NCBI GenBank assembly: GCA_024761205.1
Contig: JAMASS010000007.1
Span: forward strand, 1 to 64,000
DNA from: Limisphaerales bacterium
Lineage (GTDB): Bacteria; Verrucomicrobiota; Verrucomicrobiia; Limisphaerales; AAA164-E04
Direction: 5' to 3'
DNA: 64,000 bases
This document shows positions 47,700 through 57,079 of this stretch, piece after piece. The notes under the pieces are model-generated. The model did no database searches. It was not told the origin of the DNA and saw only the letters and a list, made by a program, of their open reading frames with translations. The stretch's first letter is position 1. Each line of letters starts with the position of its first letter. A program made the translations under genes and the position numbers.

Positions 47700-48290
47700 G
47701 GAACTTGAGAGTCGTTACTGGCCGACTTTGATTTTTCTCTCTGCAGGATTTATCTGGAGGGCTTCTTGGTTCAAAAAAATCATTGACTCATCGTCTCGAT
47801 CCTTTGCTAGATCGCACAAAACACCGTGTTTTAGTTTTTGGCGCAAGCGTCTAGCTAGTTTGTAAAGGCTATTAACGGATTGTCCCGTCTGTTTACTTAA
47901 ATTGATGACATCGCCCAGTCGACCCCAAGACGAGATTGTGATGACCAGAAGGAAGCTTCTGCAGCAGCGTTCCAAGAGTTCGAGTTTTCGGTTTTTTTGA
48001 GAGAATCTACATCTTTCTTTGAAAAATCCGCTGTTTGATCCAACAACCGGAACAGATACGGTTCGGTCAGTAGTGCTTCTGATATTTCCCTTCCAAAGAT
48101 GGTTTTTATGGGTTTGCGGCGAAGTTGCACCTTTTAATCCAGAGCCTGCATCACTTGTTGACGCCCCCCTTCGCTCAGGGGCAGGAATCCTTTTCCCAGC
48201 ATCCTCAAGTTTACCAAAGTTTTCGCACGGCGATATAAACTCACTGCATAATGTCATTCGCGTCCGTCAGTCATACGCCACCTGAAGATT
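47700..48290 (-). pseudogene. Decayed sigma-factor-like gene
   Basis: The end of the longest frame (48257-47715) reads LGDVINLSKQTGQSVNSLYK, then LARRLRQKLKHGVLCDLAK, a helix-turn-helix segment like the region-4 tail of the short sigma factors of Verrucomicrobiota. A second frame (48130-47897) carries GREISEALLTEPYLFRLLDQ upstream. The two appear to be halves of one gene joined by a frameshift. It would have encoded a cytoplasmic transcription regulator. The assignment is by pattern only. Confidence 0.45.
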
Positions 48291-49195
48291 AGAGATAGCG
48301 CATACGATCGGAGGGTAGGGTAATAACGTCAAAGAAGCTTCTCACAAATTCAGACTCTTGAGAGCTCTTTGCGGCATCATTCGGATTATTCATTTAGTGT
48401 CTTTCCTACCCAAGAAGGATCATTCCGTTCTCTGATATATGGATAATTCCCAATAACGCGACTGTTCATCAGATTAGAGGAGAGATCTGGTGGGGGAAAT
48501 CAAGACTATTGTGACATGAATTAGGGTTAGAAAATTGGATTTTATCATTTAGATAGGACCTTTATTCCGTGTAAATAGTTTTCTGATGTGAATTGTCTTC
48601 TCTGTTAGAAGTAGTTTTTCTAAATCTTAATTCTTTTAGCTTATAGTTTCAGTGGAAAGGCATTGGTTTGATCTTCTGGAGACCTCTTCTCTTGCTGATT
48701 ATGTAGCCGCGACATAATTTGAGCCAGCAGCTGGTCTTCGGCTTTTGTCCAGAGTGCTCACTCACTATTATAGCAAGTCATCTGTTCGTGCGGGGCGTGT
48801 GGTGCGGATCGGGGAAAGAACATGTTTTGAAAGAGGGACGGATGGCAGGGATGATTGACTTATGTTAAACAGCACTGCAGGATGCAAATCTGCCTTGAAG
48901 TTCAGTAGTTGGGCTCGAAAAGCGGGAGAACCTCATTCGAGTATGCATAGATTTTTTTGGATGTCTGCGTCAAAGGAAACGTCTGGGATTGCATAGAAAT
49001 ACCGGACTCAATCGATGCCGTCCATCACGTTCTCCAACTGACTGGGTATTGTAATGCGGTCAACGATAGAGAGTGAATAAGTGCAATTTTTTCGCAATTA
49101 GGATTTAGAGGCTTTAATGAGTTGGAATGAAATTGCTGTTGTGGGGATGAATTTGATTAAGGCCATGGAAAAATTTTCCCGATCAAGCGCTCCGC
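48291..49195. other. AT-rich non-coding stretch
   Basis: About 900 bases, visibly richer in A and T than the rest of the window, with frequent stops in all frames and no recognisable gene, RNA or repeat. It is most likely very old decayed sequence. Confidence 0.5.
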
Positions 49196-49510
49196 ATTAG
49201 CCACTTGGAGTGCACTTGGTGGGGCGATGCCTCCCCAATGTCCGCTTTGTCAAAGCAAACAGGGGGCTTGCAAGTGGGCGTTGCAAAAGATTGGGCGGTG
49301 AAATTGCCATGCCGGCCGCAGCAACTTCAACGTGTTTTCGAGGAGGATCTTTCAAAAGACAAAACCCCATTGCCAAAATGGTTTGCCGCCATCGCCCTGC
49401 TGCTCAACGCCAAGAAAAGCCGGTCAAATTTCTTAAGTCTCTAAATCCTAATTGCGAAATGATTTTTGGCAAATGGTATAAAGCCCGGGGAAAGCGGGTC
49501 TGGAGTGGCA
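49196..49510 (+). pseudogene. IS1595/ISXO2-type transposase remnant (copy 3, N-terminal part)
   Basis: The frame 49205-49444 includes LECTWWGD followed by FEEDLSKDKTPLPKWFAAIA and LLLNAKKSRSNFLSL. The family has a zinc-ribbon region, then a conserved 'F..S...L.KW..A..L...KKG' segment, matched here by TPLPKWFAAIALLLNAKK. The zinc Cys are mostly lost (W in place of C) and the catalytic core is absent. This is the third fragment of this transposase family in the window. Confidence 0.6.
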
Positions 49511-49729
49511 AGGGGCGCGTCGGGGGCTAGGGCGCCGCTTCAAGCCATGAACCAGTGAGCAGAGGGGGGGCTCATCCGCCGCCAGAAGGCAGCGGCCGGG
49601 TCAATCGCCCCAAATTCGGAGCCAAAGAGCCCTCAACTCACTCCGTTGCCTGATTGCCGACCAGACCCAAGGCTTCGGCAAACGCCGATCGGCTCTCTTG
49701 CCACCCTGTTAACCTAGGTCGGCGACCAA

Positions 49730-50487
49730 CTTTTTGAAAAACCCTGCTTGAGTTGTTGTCTGATTCAGATATTTGGGGGATAAGCCATCCGTGCTCTCGC
49801 AAAATTCTTTGATCCTCGCATCCCGACCGTCTTGATAGGCTTAAACCCCAAACTAAAGACTGCCGAGCAGCAAAATGTCTTTGGCACCCTCACAAACCGC
49901 ACTGCTTACGCCTAGATGCTACTGTCTGCCATCGCTGAGGAAAAAGTTCCCGCCTGCGACCTCAACGCTCTGCTTGTCCGCCAACTCCGGAATCTCAACG
50001 ACCCGCAAGCCAATCGCCATATGGAACAAGTTCGGGGCATTTTTCAGGAACCCGGGCGAGACAACCTGGCGAAGATGGCGAAGTAGCACGACATTGCTCA
50101 AGCGACAAATGCCTCACCCTTAAACGCCTCTCGTGGCCGAGTAATCTATTCCCTTACCGGCCAACAATGCCACCGATTGTTCGACGCCGGCGGCAGTGTC
50201 GGTCCCGATAAAGAGTTCGGCCCGTGGAAATCTCGATTACCTGCTCCAAATATCATCACCCCCAACGCAGTGTGGTCTCGAATGACTATCGAACTTCGAC
50301 CATGTACACGACCGATGACTGGGCAATCACTGAAATCATTCATTCTCCCGAAGAGCGACATCCAAAACGTCCAGACAAGCCCGATGCTGAAAGGCCTTCT
50401 GTTCAACCTTACCAATCAAAAAATCCGCGATCTTTTCCACTATCTAAAACCAGACGCTCAAGTCCCTATTGAAGCCAATCAAAACTA
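49730..50487 (+). pseudogene. Decayed C-terminus of a PVC heme-binding (TIGR02603) protein
   Basis: Fragments spell the end of the large PVC-specific dehydrogenase/heme-binding proteins: RIPTVLIGLNPKLKTAEQQ and IAEEKVPACDLNALLVRQLR (helical repeat region), then GRVIYSLTGQQCHRLFDAGG with SVGPD, SNDYRTSTMYTTDD, and FILPKSDIQNVQTSPMLKGL ending KIRDLFHYLKPD. The heme motif CxxCH has lost its first Cys (GQQCH). At least three frameshifts are needed to connect the pieces. An intact protein would be a periplasmic c-type cytochrome-linked enzyme. Confidence 0.8.
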
Positions 50488-50656
50488 GCTATCATCCGGG
50501 TGAAAACCACAGGTCGTAGCCGGTGAATTCTGTCAAAAACTACGGTTTCTCATCGAAATTCACACGTTCTTTTCAACTGTTGACTGAATTCCGATCGATC
50601 CCGTAATCTCCGCATCGCTGGTGAAGTAAGTGGCTCGAAGTCCGGCTCCAGCAATC

Positions 50657-50860
50657 ATGATGACTGAAGCATATTGCTCTGAATGCTGTGAGCGACGCGA
50701 AATGGTCGACGCCGTTGACGATGTAATGAAAAACGGCCGTCGAACCGTTAAAGGGAAGTGCCCGACCTGTGGGGCTCCCGTTTTTAAAGTTGTCCGCTCA
50801 GAAACGACCTCCACACGCGAACAGTCGACGAGACTCTTAGCCAATGTAACGACCAATTAA
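50657..50860 (+). CDS. DUF5679 small zinc-ribbon protein
   Basis: The 67-residue product (ATG 50657, or 50660) begins MMTEAYCSECCERREMVDAV and continues with KNGRRTVKGKCPTCGAPVFK, giving CxxC...CxxC spacing for one structural zinc. This matches the DUF5679 pattern (YC..C..KR.M....NGR...G.CP.CG). The frame is also open from GTG 50630, but homology starts at the ATG pair. Function is unknown; such proteins may bind nucleic acid or protein. It looks intact, at the edge between decayed and functional DNA. Confidence 0.8.
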   Translation: MMTEAYCSECCERREMVDAVDDVMKNGRRTVKGKCPTCGAPVFKVVRSETTSTREQSTRLLANVTTN

Positions 50861-51012
50861 TTTCCTGCTGGGATATCAGTTCAAAGGGAATTAGCTGACT
50901 TTGCCAACGAGAGGCAGAAAACTCTCAGTCTGGCGTAGAACCCCTAATTTATAGCCTCATCCAGGCTCGAGATCACCCGATGATGCCCCTTTGGATCGCA
51001 AAAATGGGAGGA

Positions 51013-51426
51013 CTAGCTATTGGTCTCCCAGAGTTCGGGTTTGGCTTTGAGTTCAGCTAGGAGTCCGGTGTCAGCCGGCGGAAACGAGTAATCACTGAGC
51101 GTCATCGCTGTGACCCATTCCAGGGCCTGACACTCGATCGGTGTCGGAACACCGGAACGAAGTGTGCATTGGTAGAAGTGAATGTGAACGGTTTTCTCTG
51201 GGTAATTGTGCTCAATCGCAGCCAATAGAGGGCCAATAGCAACCTCAATGCCGAGCTCCTCTTGCAACTCGCGATGGAGGCAGTCCTGAAAACTCTCTTC
51301 GGCTTCGAGTTTCCCGCCGGGAAACTCCCAGAGGCCCCCTAGATGTTTATCGGCGGGTCTTTGGGTGATGAGCAAGCGTCCAGCATCAAACACGAGCGCC
51401 GCTACGACCTGAATCGGCACAAGCAC
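51013..51426 (-). CDS. mutT: MutT-type Nudix hydrolase
   Basis: The 137-residue protein has a complete Nudix box, from G38 to I60 (GKLEAEESFQDCLHRELQEE with LGI), in the order G-x5-E-x7-R-E-x-x-E-E-x-G-I. The front part VVAALVFDAGRLLITQRPAD and HLGGLWEFPGG, and the later EHNYPEKTVHIHFYQC, are typical of MutT. It would hydrolyse 8-oxo-dGTP to the monophosphate, keeping oxidised guanine out of DNA. It lies 24 bases after the TPR membrane gene on the same strand. Confidence 0.92.
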   Translation of the reverse strand: MLVPIQVVAALVFDAGRLLITQRPADKHLGGLWEFPGGKLEAEESFQDCLHRELQEELGIEVAIGPLLAAIEHNYPEKTVHIHFYQCTLRSGVPTPIECQALEWVTAMTLSDYSFPPADTGLLAELKAKPELWETNS

Positions 51427-51450
51427 AGGAACTCCATGCAGTGAACGTTA

Positions 51451-52320
51451 CTATCCCTCCGGCTCGGGTTCAGTCGTCGACTCCACAGCTGGCACCTCCC
51501 CCGCAGTGGCGTCCTCCGCAGCAGACTCATCTGGAAGAACCGTGGTTTCCGTGCTCACTCCTTCGCTTGGTGCAGGCTCAAATTCGTCTGAGCCTGTCGT
51601 TTCCACTGCTCTAATCCCATCGTCATCAGTCGGCCTAACGGGCTCAGGTTCCGGTTTTGGACGGAGTTCGGGATGTTCTTTGAAGATTTTCTCCCGCCGC
51701 AAAAGTGCTCGAGTACTATAGGTGGAAGGAATCCCGGGCCGGTTCAATTCATCGTACAAGGCAACGGCTTCTCTAGGTTCGTCTTGGGCTTCGTGAATCC
51801 CGGCAGTCGCCAGCTTCGCTTGCGCCGCCGTTGATGTGTTGGGGAAACGGTTCAGTATCGCTTGATAGGCCACCTTCGCCTCTGAGTAATTTGCAGCAGC
51901 GTCATAAGAGGCTGCCACACCATAGAGAGCCGTAGCAATAAACTCGCTGTCACCGTAAAGGGTTCCGAACCGCTCAAATTGCTCCCGAGCTTGATTGAAC
52001 CGCCCGGCAACAAAATGAGCCTGAGCGGCTAGCAGTAAGGCTCGCTCGCCAGCGGTGGTATTCGGATGCGCCTCCAAGACGCTCAAATATTCCTCAGCGG
52101 TTGGCTCCGCCACATCGCCGCCCTGTCCTTCTCGTGCTTGCAGTTCATACAAAGCAGTCCCGGCGGCCTGCTCCGCTTGATCAGCCTTCCAATTCGACAC
52201 ATAGACAACCCCGCCAAAAACGACAGCTGCGACTCCGCCTAAAATCAGTTTCTGCATGTGGGTCTCCAACCACGTCAAAAACTCAATCAAGCTAAGCGAT
52301 CCCGCACTCTCTTTACTCAT
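51451..52320 (-). CDS. Membrane-anchored TPR protein (YfgM-like)
   Basis: The 289-residue protein has a short cytoplasmic N-terminus, one membrane span at about residues 24-42 (KLILGGVAAVVFGGVVYVS), then periplasmic TPR-like helices (AQAHFVAGRFNQAREQFERF, ALYGVAASYDAAANYSEAKV, NTSTAAQAKLATAGIHEAQD). A long Pro/Glu/Thr-rich tail of about 80 residues follows and is probably disordered. The layout is that of YfgM-type proteins that assist outer-membrane or secreted protein handling. It is followed by mutT on the same strand. Confidence 0.8.
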   Translation of the reverse strand: MSKESAGSLSLIEFLTWLETHMQKLILGGVAAVVFGGVVYVSNWKADQAEQAAGTALYELQAREGQGGDVAEPTAEEYLSVLEAHPNTTAGERALLLAAQAHFVAGRFNQAREQFERFGTLYGDSEFIATALYGVAASYDAAANYSEAKVAYQAILNRFPNTSTAAQAKLATAGIHEAQDEPREAVALYDELNRPGIPSTYSTRALLRREKIFKEHPELRPKPEPEPVRPTDDDGIRAVETTGSDEFEPAPSEGVSTETTVLPDESAAEDATAGEVPAVESTTEPEPEG

Positions 52321-52557
52321 AAATAAGAGGGAAATTGTGCCGATTGCCTCAAAAAAGGCAAGCTAGGAATCCAGACCGGTTGGTGAATGGTGCGTGATTG
52401 GAAAAGGGGCGCATGAGCAGCTCTGGAAGCTTGGAGCAGGGAAAGCGATGCAGCATGAGAGTACGGTGATTTTTCACCGCTTTGCCCTTTCAGTGCGAAT
52501 GGATATGCACCGTGATTACACCTCTTCACTCGCACCCTTGAAGAACGCCGCAAAACC

Positions 52558-53121
52558 TCACTTAGCGGAAGCGACCATTGTTTTAAAGTCACTTTCCGCC
52601 GCAGAAACCACCGCCTTGGGTCCCGTAAACTTAATAAACACAAAACCCTGCTCTGCCTCAACAATCGCTCCTAACAAAGCAAAGTTGCGTTTCGGAATCT
52701 TCCGCCCCACTGGAGGACCGCTTAGGTAGGTGCCCTCCGCATGCACGAAAGAGATAGGGGTGTCGCCCACCTTGGAGGTTTCCGTTCGTGCGTTTAGCTG
52801 CGCTTTTGGCTCTTGGAACTGTCGGAACCATCGATCGATATTGGCCTGCGTCCCCCCGGCATTTCCCGGCCCAAAGTGAAAAAAGACCACCTCTCCCTTT
52901 TCTCCGCCTTCCTTGCCGGGAACGCTGAGCTGCGCCTTTCTCATCAATGACCGCGGCTGAACCCAGCCCCAAGCATCCGGTCGGACAAAGGTAAATTCAC
53001 TGACTTTAAACGTTTTCTTTCCGCCACCCTGAGCGGTGGCTCTCTCGACTGTGCCGACCGATGCCAAGATACCCAAAACAACGATCCCGTTCCGCAAACA
53101 TGATTTCATGCCTGGCAGCAT
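52558..53121 (-). CDS. Secreted protein of unknown function
   Basis: The 187-residue product has an N-terminal signal peptide (GIVVLGILASVGTVERATAQ) and a compact mature domain: KVSEFTFVRPDAWGWVQPRS, EVVFFHFGPGNAGGTQANID, RWFRQFQEPK and TPISFVHAEGTYLSGPPVGR. The pattern (W-x-W-V, FGPGNAGG) looks like a conserved periplasmic domain, and I believe similar proteins occur in Verrucomicrobiota, but I cannot name a function. An alternative start is ATG 53109. The gene is divergent from hisD, with 100 bases between them that should hold both promoters. Confidence 0.7.
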   Translation of the reverse strand: MLPGMKSCLRNGIVVLGILASVGTVERATAQGGGKKTFKVSEFTFVRPDAWGWVQPRSLMRKAQLSVPGKEGGEKGEVVFFHFGPGNAGGTQANIDRWFRQFQEPKAQLNARTETSKVGDTPISFVHAEGTYLSGPPVGRKIPKRNFALLGAIVEAEQGFVFIKFTGPKAVVSAAESDFKTMVASAK

Positions 53122-53221
53122 AAGAAAACTCCCGCTACGGATTCAAGGCATTCCCAACACATCCATTTCCCGCAGTTGAAATTTGCTTTTTCAAAATGCG
53201 GTGAAATAAGCTTGCCGACAG

Positions 53222-54511
53222 ATGAAGGTCTATTCTTACAAAGATAAGGCTTACAAAACGAAAGTGGCCGAGATGCTGCGCTCGTCAAGCTTGTTTGATC
53301 AAACCATTCTCGACCGGACGACGGCGATTGTCGACAGCGTCAGAAACCAAGGGGACCGCGCCCTGATCCGGCTGACAAAGAAATTCGACGGTGCTTCCCT
53401 CACACCCGAGACGCTTCGTGTCTCGGACACAGAGATCGTCGCCGCTCAAAGAATCCCGTTGAAGATCAAAAAAGCAGTCAGAGCGGCAGCCAATAACATT
53501 CGTGCCTTCAGCAAGGTCTCCAAAAGAAAGAATTGGCAAATGAGGAATTCCCACCACGCCATCGTTGGGGAGAAGTTTGATCCATTCCAACGAGTCGGCC
53601 TTTACATCCCCGGGGGCACCGCGCCTCTCATTTCTACCGCCCTCATGACAATCACTCTCGCCAAAGTCGCCGGTTGTCCGGAGATAGCTGTCTGCACCCC
53701 GTGCGATGCAGAGGGAGCGGTCAACCAAGACCTGCTCTTTACCCTGAAACAAGCCGGCGCGACCGAAATCTACCGCCTCGGCGGTGCACAAGCCATTGCA
53801 GCGTTGGCACTGGGTACACAATCAATCCCCTCGGTCAACAAGATATTTGGCCCGGGAAACGCCTATGTGGTCGCCGCCAAATGCGCGCTCTTCGGTCGTG
53901 TTGCCATTGATCTCCTCCCGGGTCCCAGCGAGGCTTTGATCATCGCCGATGACTCTGCCAATCCCGATTGGATCGCCGCCGATCTCATGGCGCAAGCAGA
54001 ACACGGCTCCGGACACGAGCGCGTGGTTTTGCTCACTCCCTCAAACCGGCTCCTCAAGCGCACATTGAAATCGATCGATCGACAACTCCCGGAGCGAGCG
54101 CGTGCTCAGTACATTAAAAAAGCCCTTTCCCGAGGCGGTTGGTGTTTGCACGTAAAGGACCTTGCCGCCGCCATCGAAATCACCAACCGATTTGCCCCCG
54201 AACATTGCGAAATCATGACCCAGTGCAATCGCAACCTCGAACGTCAGATCACGACCGCTGGCGCCCTCTTCCTAGGTGGCTACTCACCAACAGTCCTGGG
54301 AGACTACGTCGCCGGCCCAAGCCATGTGCTCCCGACCGGCGGCGCCGGGCGGAGTTTTGCCGGATTGACAGTCGACCAATTCCAACGACGAACTAGTATC
54401 GTCCAATACAAGCCGGCATCGTTGAAAAAGGCCCTAGCCGATGTTGAAACCTTTGCCGCCATGGAAGGATTGGACGCTCACGGCCGCTCCGCCTCAATAC
54501 GGATCGGCTAA
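53222..54511 (+). CDS. hisD: Histidinol dehydrogenase
   Basis: The 429-residue enzyme is full length. It oxidises histidinol twice with NAD to histidine, using one zinc. Landmarks are RVGLYIPGGTAPLISTALMT, the NAD site GGAQAIAALALGTQ with KIFGPGNAYVVAAK, the zinc Gln/His in AQAEHGSGHERVVLLT, the catalytic FAPEHCEIM, and VAGPSHVLPTGGAGRSFAGL. The start at 53222 lies without a clear ribosome-binding site, as for many genes here. It is followed by hisC about 68 bases later, a frequent his pairing. Confidence 0.96.
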   Translation: MKVYSYKDKAYKTKVAEMLRSSSLFDQTILDRTTAIVDSVRNQGDRALIRLTKKFDGASLTPETLRVSDTEIVAAQRIPLKIKKAVRAAANNIRAFSKVSKRKNWQMRNSHHAIVGEKFDPFQRVGLYIPGGTAPLISTALMTITLAKVAGCPEIAVCTPCDAEGAVNQDLLFTLKQAGATEIYRLGGAQAIAALALGTQSIPSVNKIFGPGNAYVVAAKCALFGRVAIDLLPGPSEALIIADDSANPDWIAADLMAQAEHGSGHERVVLLTPSNRLLKRTLKSIDRQLPERARAQYIKKALSRGGWCLHVKDLAAAIEITNRFAPEHCEIMTQCNRNLERQITTAGALFLGGYSPTVLGDYVAGPSHVLPTGGAGRSFAGLTVDQFQRRTSIVQYKPASLKKALADVETFAAMEGLDAHGRSASIRIG

Positions 54512-54578
54512 CCCGTGTTGCTGTACCAATCAATCCCTCAACGAATTGCAGAGACACCGCATATACCCCAGCACCTCG

Positions 54579-55685
54579 GTGATCCGACCTCACCTTCACT
54601 CCATGGAGGCCTACACACCGGGAGAGCAGCCCGATGATCCCAACCTCATCAAGCTGAACACCAATGAGAATCCCTACGAGCCGGCTCCCCGTGTCCTCAA
54701 GGCGGTCCGAGAAGCCGTCGGCGAACGATTGCGGCTCTACCCACACCCGACTGCTGATCCCCTCCGACGGAAACTGGCCGCCTTGCACGGCTGCTCGCTG
54801 GACCAGATCATTGTCGGGAATGGAATGGACGAGCTCCTTGCCCTGGCCACCCGCGCGTTTGTCGAGCCCGAGATTCACAGCACAACCAGGCGGTCTGGCC
54901 GTCAGATCATCCAATACTTCACGCCCAGCTACTCACTCTATCCCGTTCTTGCCGCCATTCACGGAGCGCGCGTGAACGAGGTCCCGCTCAACACAGACTT
55001 TAGCATCCCCCGCCAGGCTCTGATCAAAACGGCTGGTTGGAAATCCGAAGTCGCATTGACCTATATCACCACCCCAAATGCACCCGGGGGACAAATCTAC
55101 CGCAATGAAGACCTGCGCCGTCTGTGCAAGAACACCAAAGGCGTCATCATTCTGGACGAAGCCTATGCGGATTTTGCGCCCTGGAACACCATGCCCCTAG
55201 TCAAAGAGTTCCACCATGTTATTGTTGCCCGCACCTTCTCGAAGGCCTATTCGCTGTGCTGCCAGCGAATCGGCTACTTTGTGGGTCCGGAGCCGTTGAT
55301 CACCGCACTTCACAAAATCTGCGATAGCTACAACGTCAACGGACTAGGCCAAGTGGCCGCCGCCGCAACCCTCGATGAACTGCCATACTACCGCGAAAAT
55401 ATCCAAAGAATCATTCAGGAGCGGGACAGACTTACTGCCTGCCTCAGACAGTACAAATTTAATGTGCTTCCGAGTGCCACCAATTTCATTCTCGCTGCGC
55501 CTCCCGTGGGTTCAGGCATCACAGAGTCCTGGTTTGAGCATCTCCATGAGCGGGGCATTCTCGTGCGTTGGTTCCCGCACTCTGCGATCCGACGCTTTCT
55601 CCGAATTACCATCGGCAGACCCAAGCAAAATCGAATCCTGGGCACCACCGTTGGCGAACTCCTGAAATCCGGCCCCTTGCCCTGA
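54579..55685 (+). CDS. hisC: Histidinol-phosphate aminotransferase
   Basis: From GTG 54579 (VIRPHLHSMEAYTPGEQ) the product has about 368 residues. PLP-fold landmarks are KLNTNENPYEPAP, VGNGMDELLALA, YFTPSYSLYP, TTPNAPGG, ILDEAYADFA, the PLP Lys at about residue 222 in VARTFSKAYSL, and RIGYFVG. It transfers an amino group from glutamate to imidazole-acetol phosphate. The frame is open far upstream into hisD, but homology begins at the chosen GTG; ATG 54603 is the alternative. A slightly unusual insertion, EIHSTTRRSGRQIIQ, precedes the PSY motif. Confidence 0.94.
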   Translation: MIRPHLHSMEAYTPGEQPDDPNLIKLNTNENPYEPAPRVLKAVREAVGERLRLYPHPTADPLRRKLAALHGCSLDQIIVGNGMDELLALATRAFVEPEIHSTTRRSGRQIIQYFTPSYSLYPVLAAIHGARVNEVPLNTDFSIPRQALIKTAGWKSEVALTYITTPNAPGGQIYRNEDLRRLCKNTKGVIILDEAYADFAPWNTMPLVKEFHHVIVARTFSKAYSLCCQRIGYFVGPEPLITALHKICDSYNVNGLGQVAAAATLDELPYYRENIQRIIQERDRLTACLRQYKFNVLPSATNFILAAPPVGSGITESWFEHLHERGILVRWFPHSAIRRFLRITIGRPKQNRILGTTVGELLKSGPLP

Positions 55686-55731
55686 GGCGGAAAGCATTGA
55701 TCTTCTCCGAATCTTCGCTAGCGTCCGCCTG

Positions 55732-56343
55732 ATGGTTCCCGACTCACACTCATCGACCGATCACTTATGGACGGAGTACAGCGAGGTGTTTAAAGACCTG
55801 GACGATCTCACCCTAGGACGCTGGATGGCACAGACGCTGGGTCAATTGCGCGGCCGGGTGTGGCGTCTCTCGCACCCGCTCCTGGGCACCTATTGGCTCG
55901 CATCGCAGACGGCCAACAAACGCGAGATCTGGCAGAAGAGATTCATTGCCATGCCCCACGGATATCATGCGGCAGACTGCTGTTCGGCCCCCATTTTTCC
56001 TCTCTTTAGCCGAGACGTCGCGGACTCAGGATTGATCTGTGAGCACTGCGGCGAATCAGCGGTGGCCTTTGCCGATTTGCCTGAGGAATCGAAAAATGCT
56101 TTCGAGGGTTGGTCCAAACAATATCACGAAGTCCACCAAGTGGCACACTGGAGCGAGAAGCAAAAGGAACAAGCCCAGGATTACCAACAAAAGTTCGAAA
56201 CCGCCGCCAAGACCGCCGAACAGCTCCTCAACACCGCCGCCACTGAGCTTCTCCCCCCGCTGCTCGATCATTTCCCGACCATCCTTTGGGAAGACCAAGA
56301 CGAATGTCTCGATGTTCAACCAGAAGATATTGGTCCCAACTAA
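55732..56343 (+). CDS. Zinc-binding-type protein of unknown function
   Basis: The 203-residue soluble protein has a central cysteine cluster: ADCCSAPIFPLF, then after about 20 residues ICEHCGESAVAF, fitting a zinc ribbon. The N-terminus is helical with WRLSHPLLGTYWLASQTAN. The C-terminus is a long helix (KQKEQAQDYQQKFETAAKTA) followed by an acidic tail. It lies 46 bases after hisC on the same strand and may be co-transcribed, although no histidine-pathway role is suggested. The reading frame is intact, but I do not recognise the family. Confidence 0.65.
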   Translation: MVPDSHSSTDHLWTEYSEVFKDLDDLTLGRWMAQTLGQLRGRVWRLSHPLLGTYWLASQTANKREIWQKRFIAMPHGYHAADCCSAPIFPLFSRDVADSGLICEHCGESAVAFADLPEESKNAFEGWSKQYHEVHQVAHWSEKQKEQAQDYQQKFETAAKTAEQLLNTAATELLPPLLDHFPTILWEDQDECLDVQPEDIGPN

Positions 56344-56514
56344 ATCTACCACCTCACCGAACCGTCTAGTGTCATAATCAAGCCGAAGGAAGGCAACGGC
56401 TCCCCAGCGAGACCCCACCGCAGACAATGGCCAGATACCTTCACATTGTCGCTCCCGCTGAGCCTTCAGACCTTTAGACTTCTAATCGTTCTGATTGTCA
56501 TCCACCCAAGCTCT

Positions 56515-56960
56515 TACTGGCGAACGAAATCCCTCCCCATATCGTCTTCATTATGGCCGACGACATGAGCCTACGGTGACGCTGGCTGCTACGAACAACA
56601 GAAAGAGATTCAAACTCCGAATATCGACCGGCTCGCCAGTGAGGGCATGCGGTTCACACAATGCTATGCCGAGTCAACCACATGCGCCCCCTCCCGCAGC
56701 GTTCTCATGACCGGCCTCCATGTGGGACACACACGCATCCGCGGGAATTTCAGCGTTGGCGGCATTCGCGGACTCGGCGGAGGTAATGAATGCATCCCGC
56801 CCGCTTGAGACTGAAGACCTGACGGTTACTCCACAGGGATCTTCCTTCGGCAAATGAGGACTCAGCAAACCCAACACAACCGGCACACCAAACCGACAAG
56901 GATTTGACACCTAGTTCGGCTACCTGAACAGGGGGGCACCGAAGAGTACACCACCGGCTA
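56515..56960 (+). pseudogene. Decayed sulfatase (N-terminal part)
   Basis: The opening [10 protein letters not shown] at about 56540 is the metal-binding start of type I sulfatases. A frameshift later it reads [20 protein letters not shown] and [20 protein letters not shown], containing the formylglycine motif C-x-P-S-R, then [18 protein letters not shown]. Further shifted fragments (TGIFLRQ, TPTQPAHQ-like) fade out near 56960. The family removes sulfate from polysaccharides. The start, the Cys motif and the downstream frames cannot be joined without several corrections, and the C-terminal half is missing. Confidence 0.8.
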
Positions 56961-57079
56961 CATCCACAGTGCGGCCAGTACTTCGGACAAAGGCACTGGC
57001 ATGTGCTCGCCTTGAGCTTATGCGATCTCCGTCGGCGAGGATGAATCCATCGCCTCCACCGGACCAACACGAACGGTAG

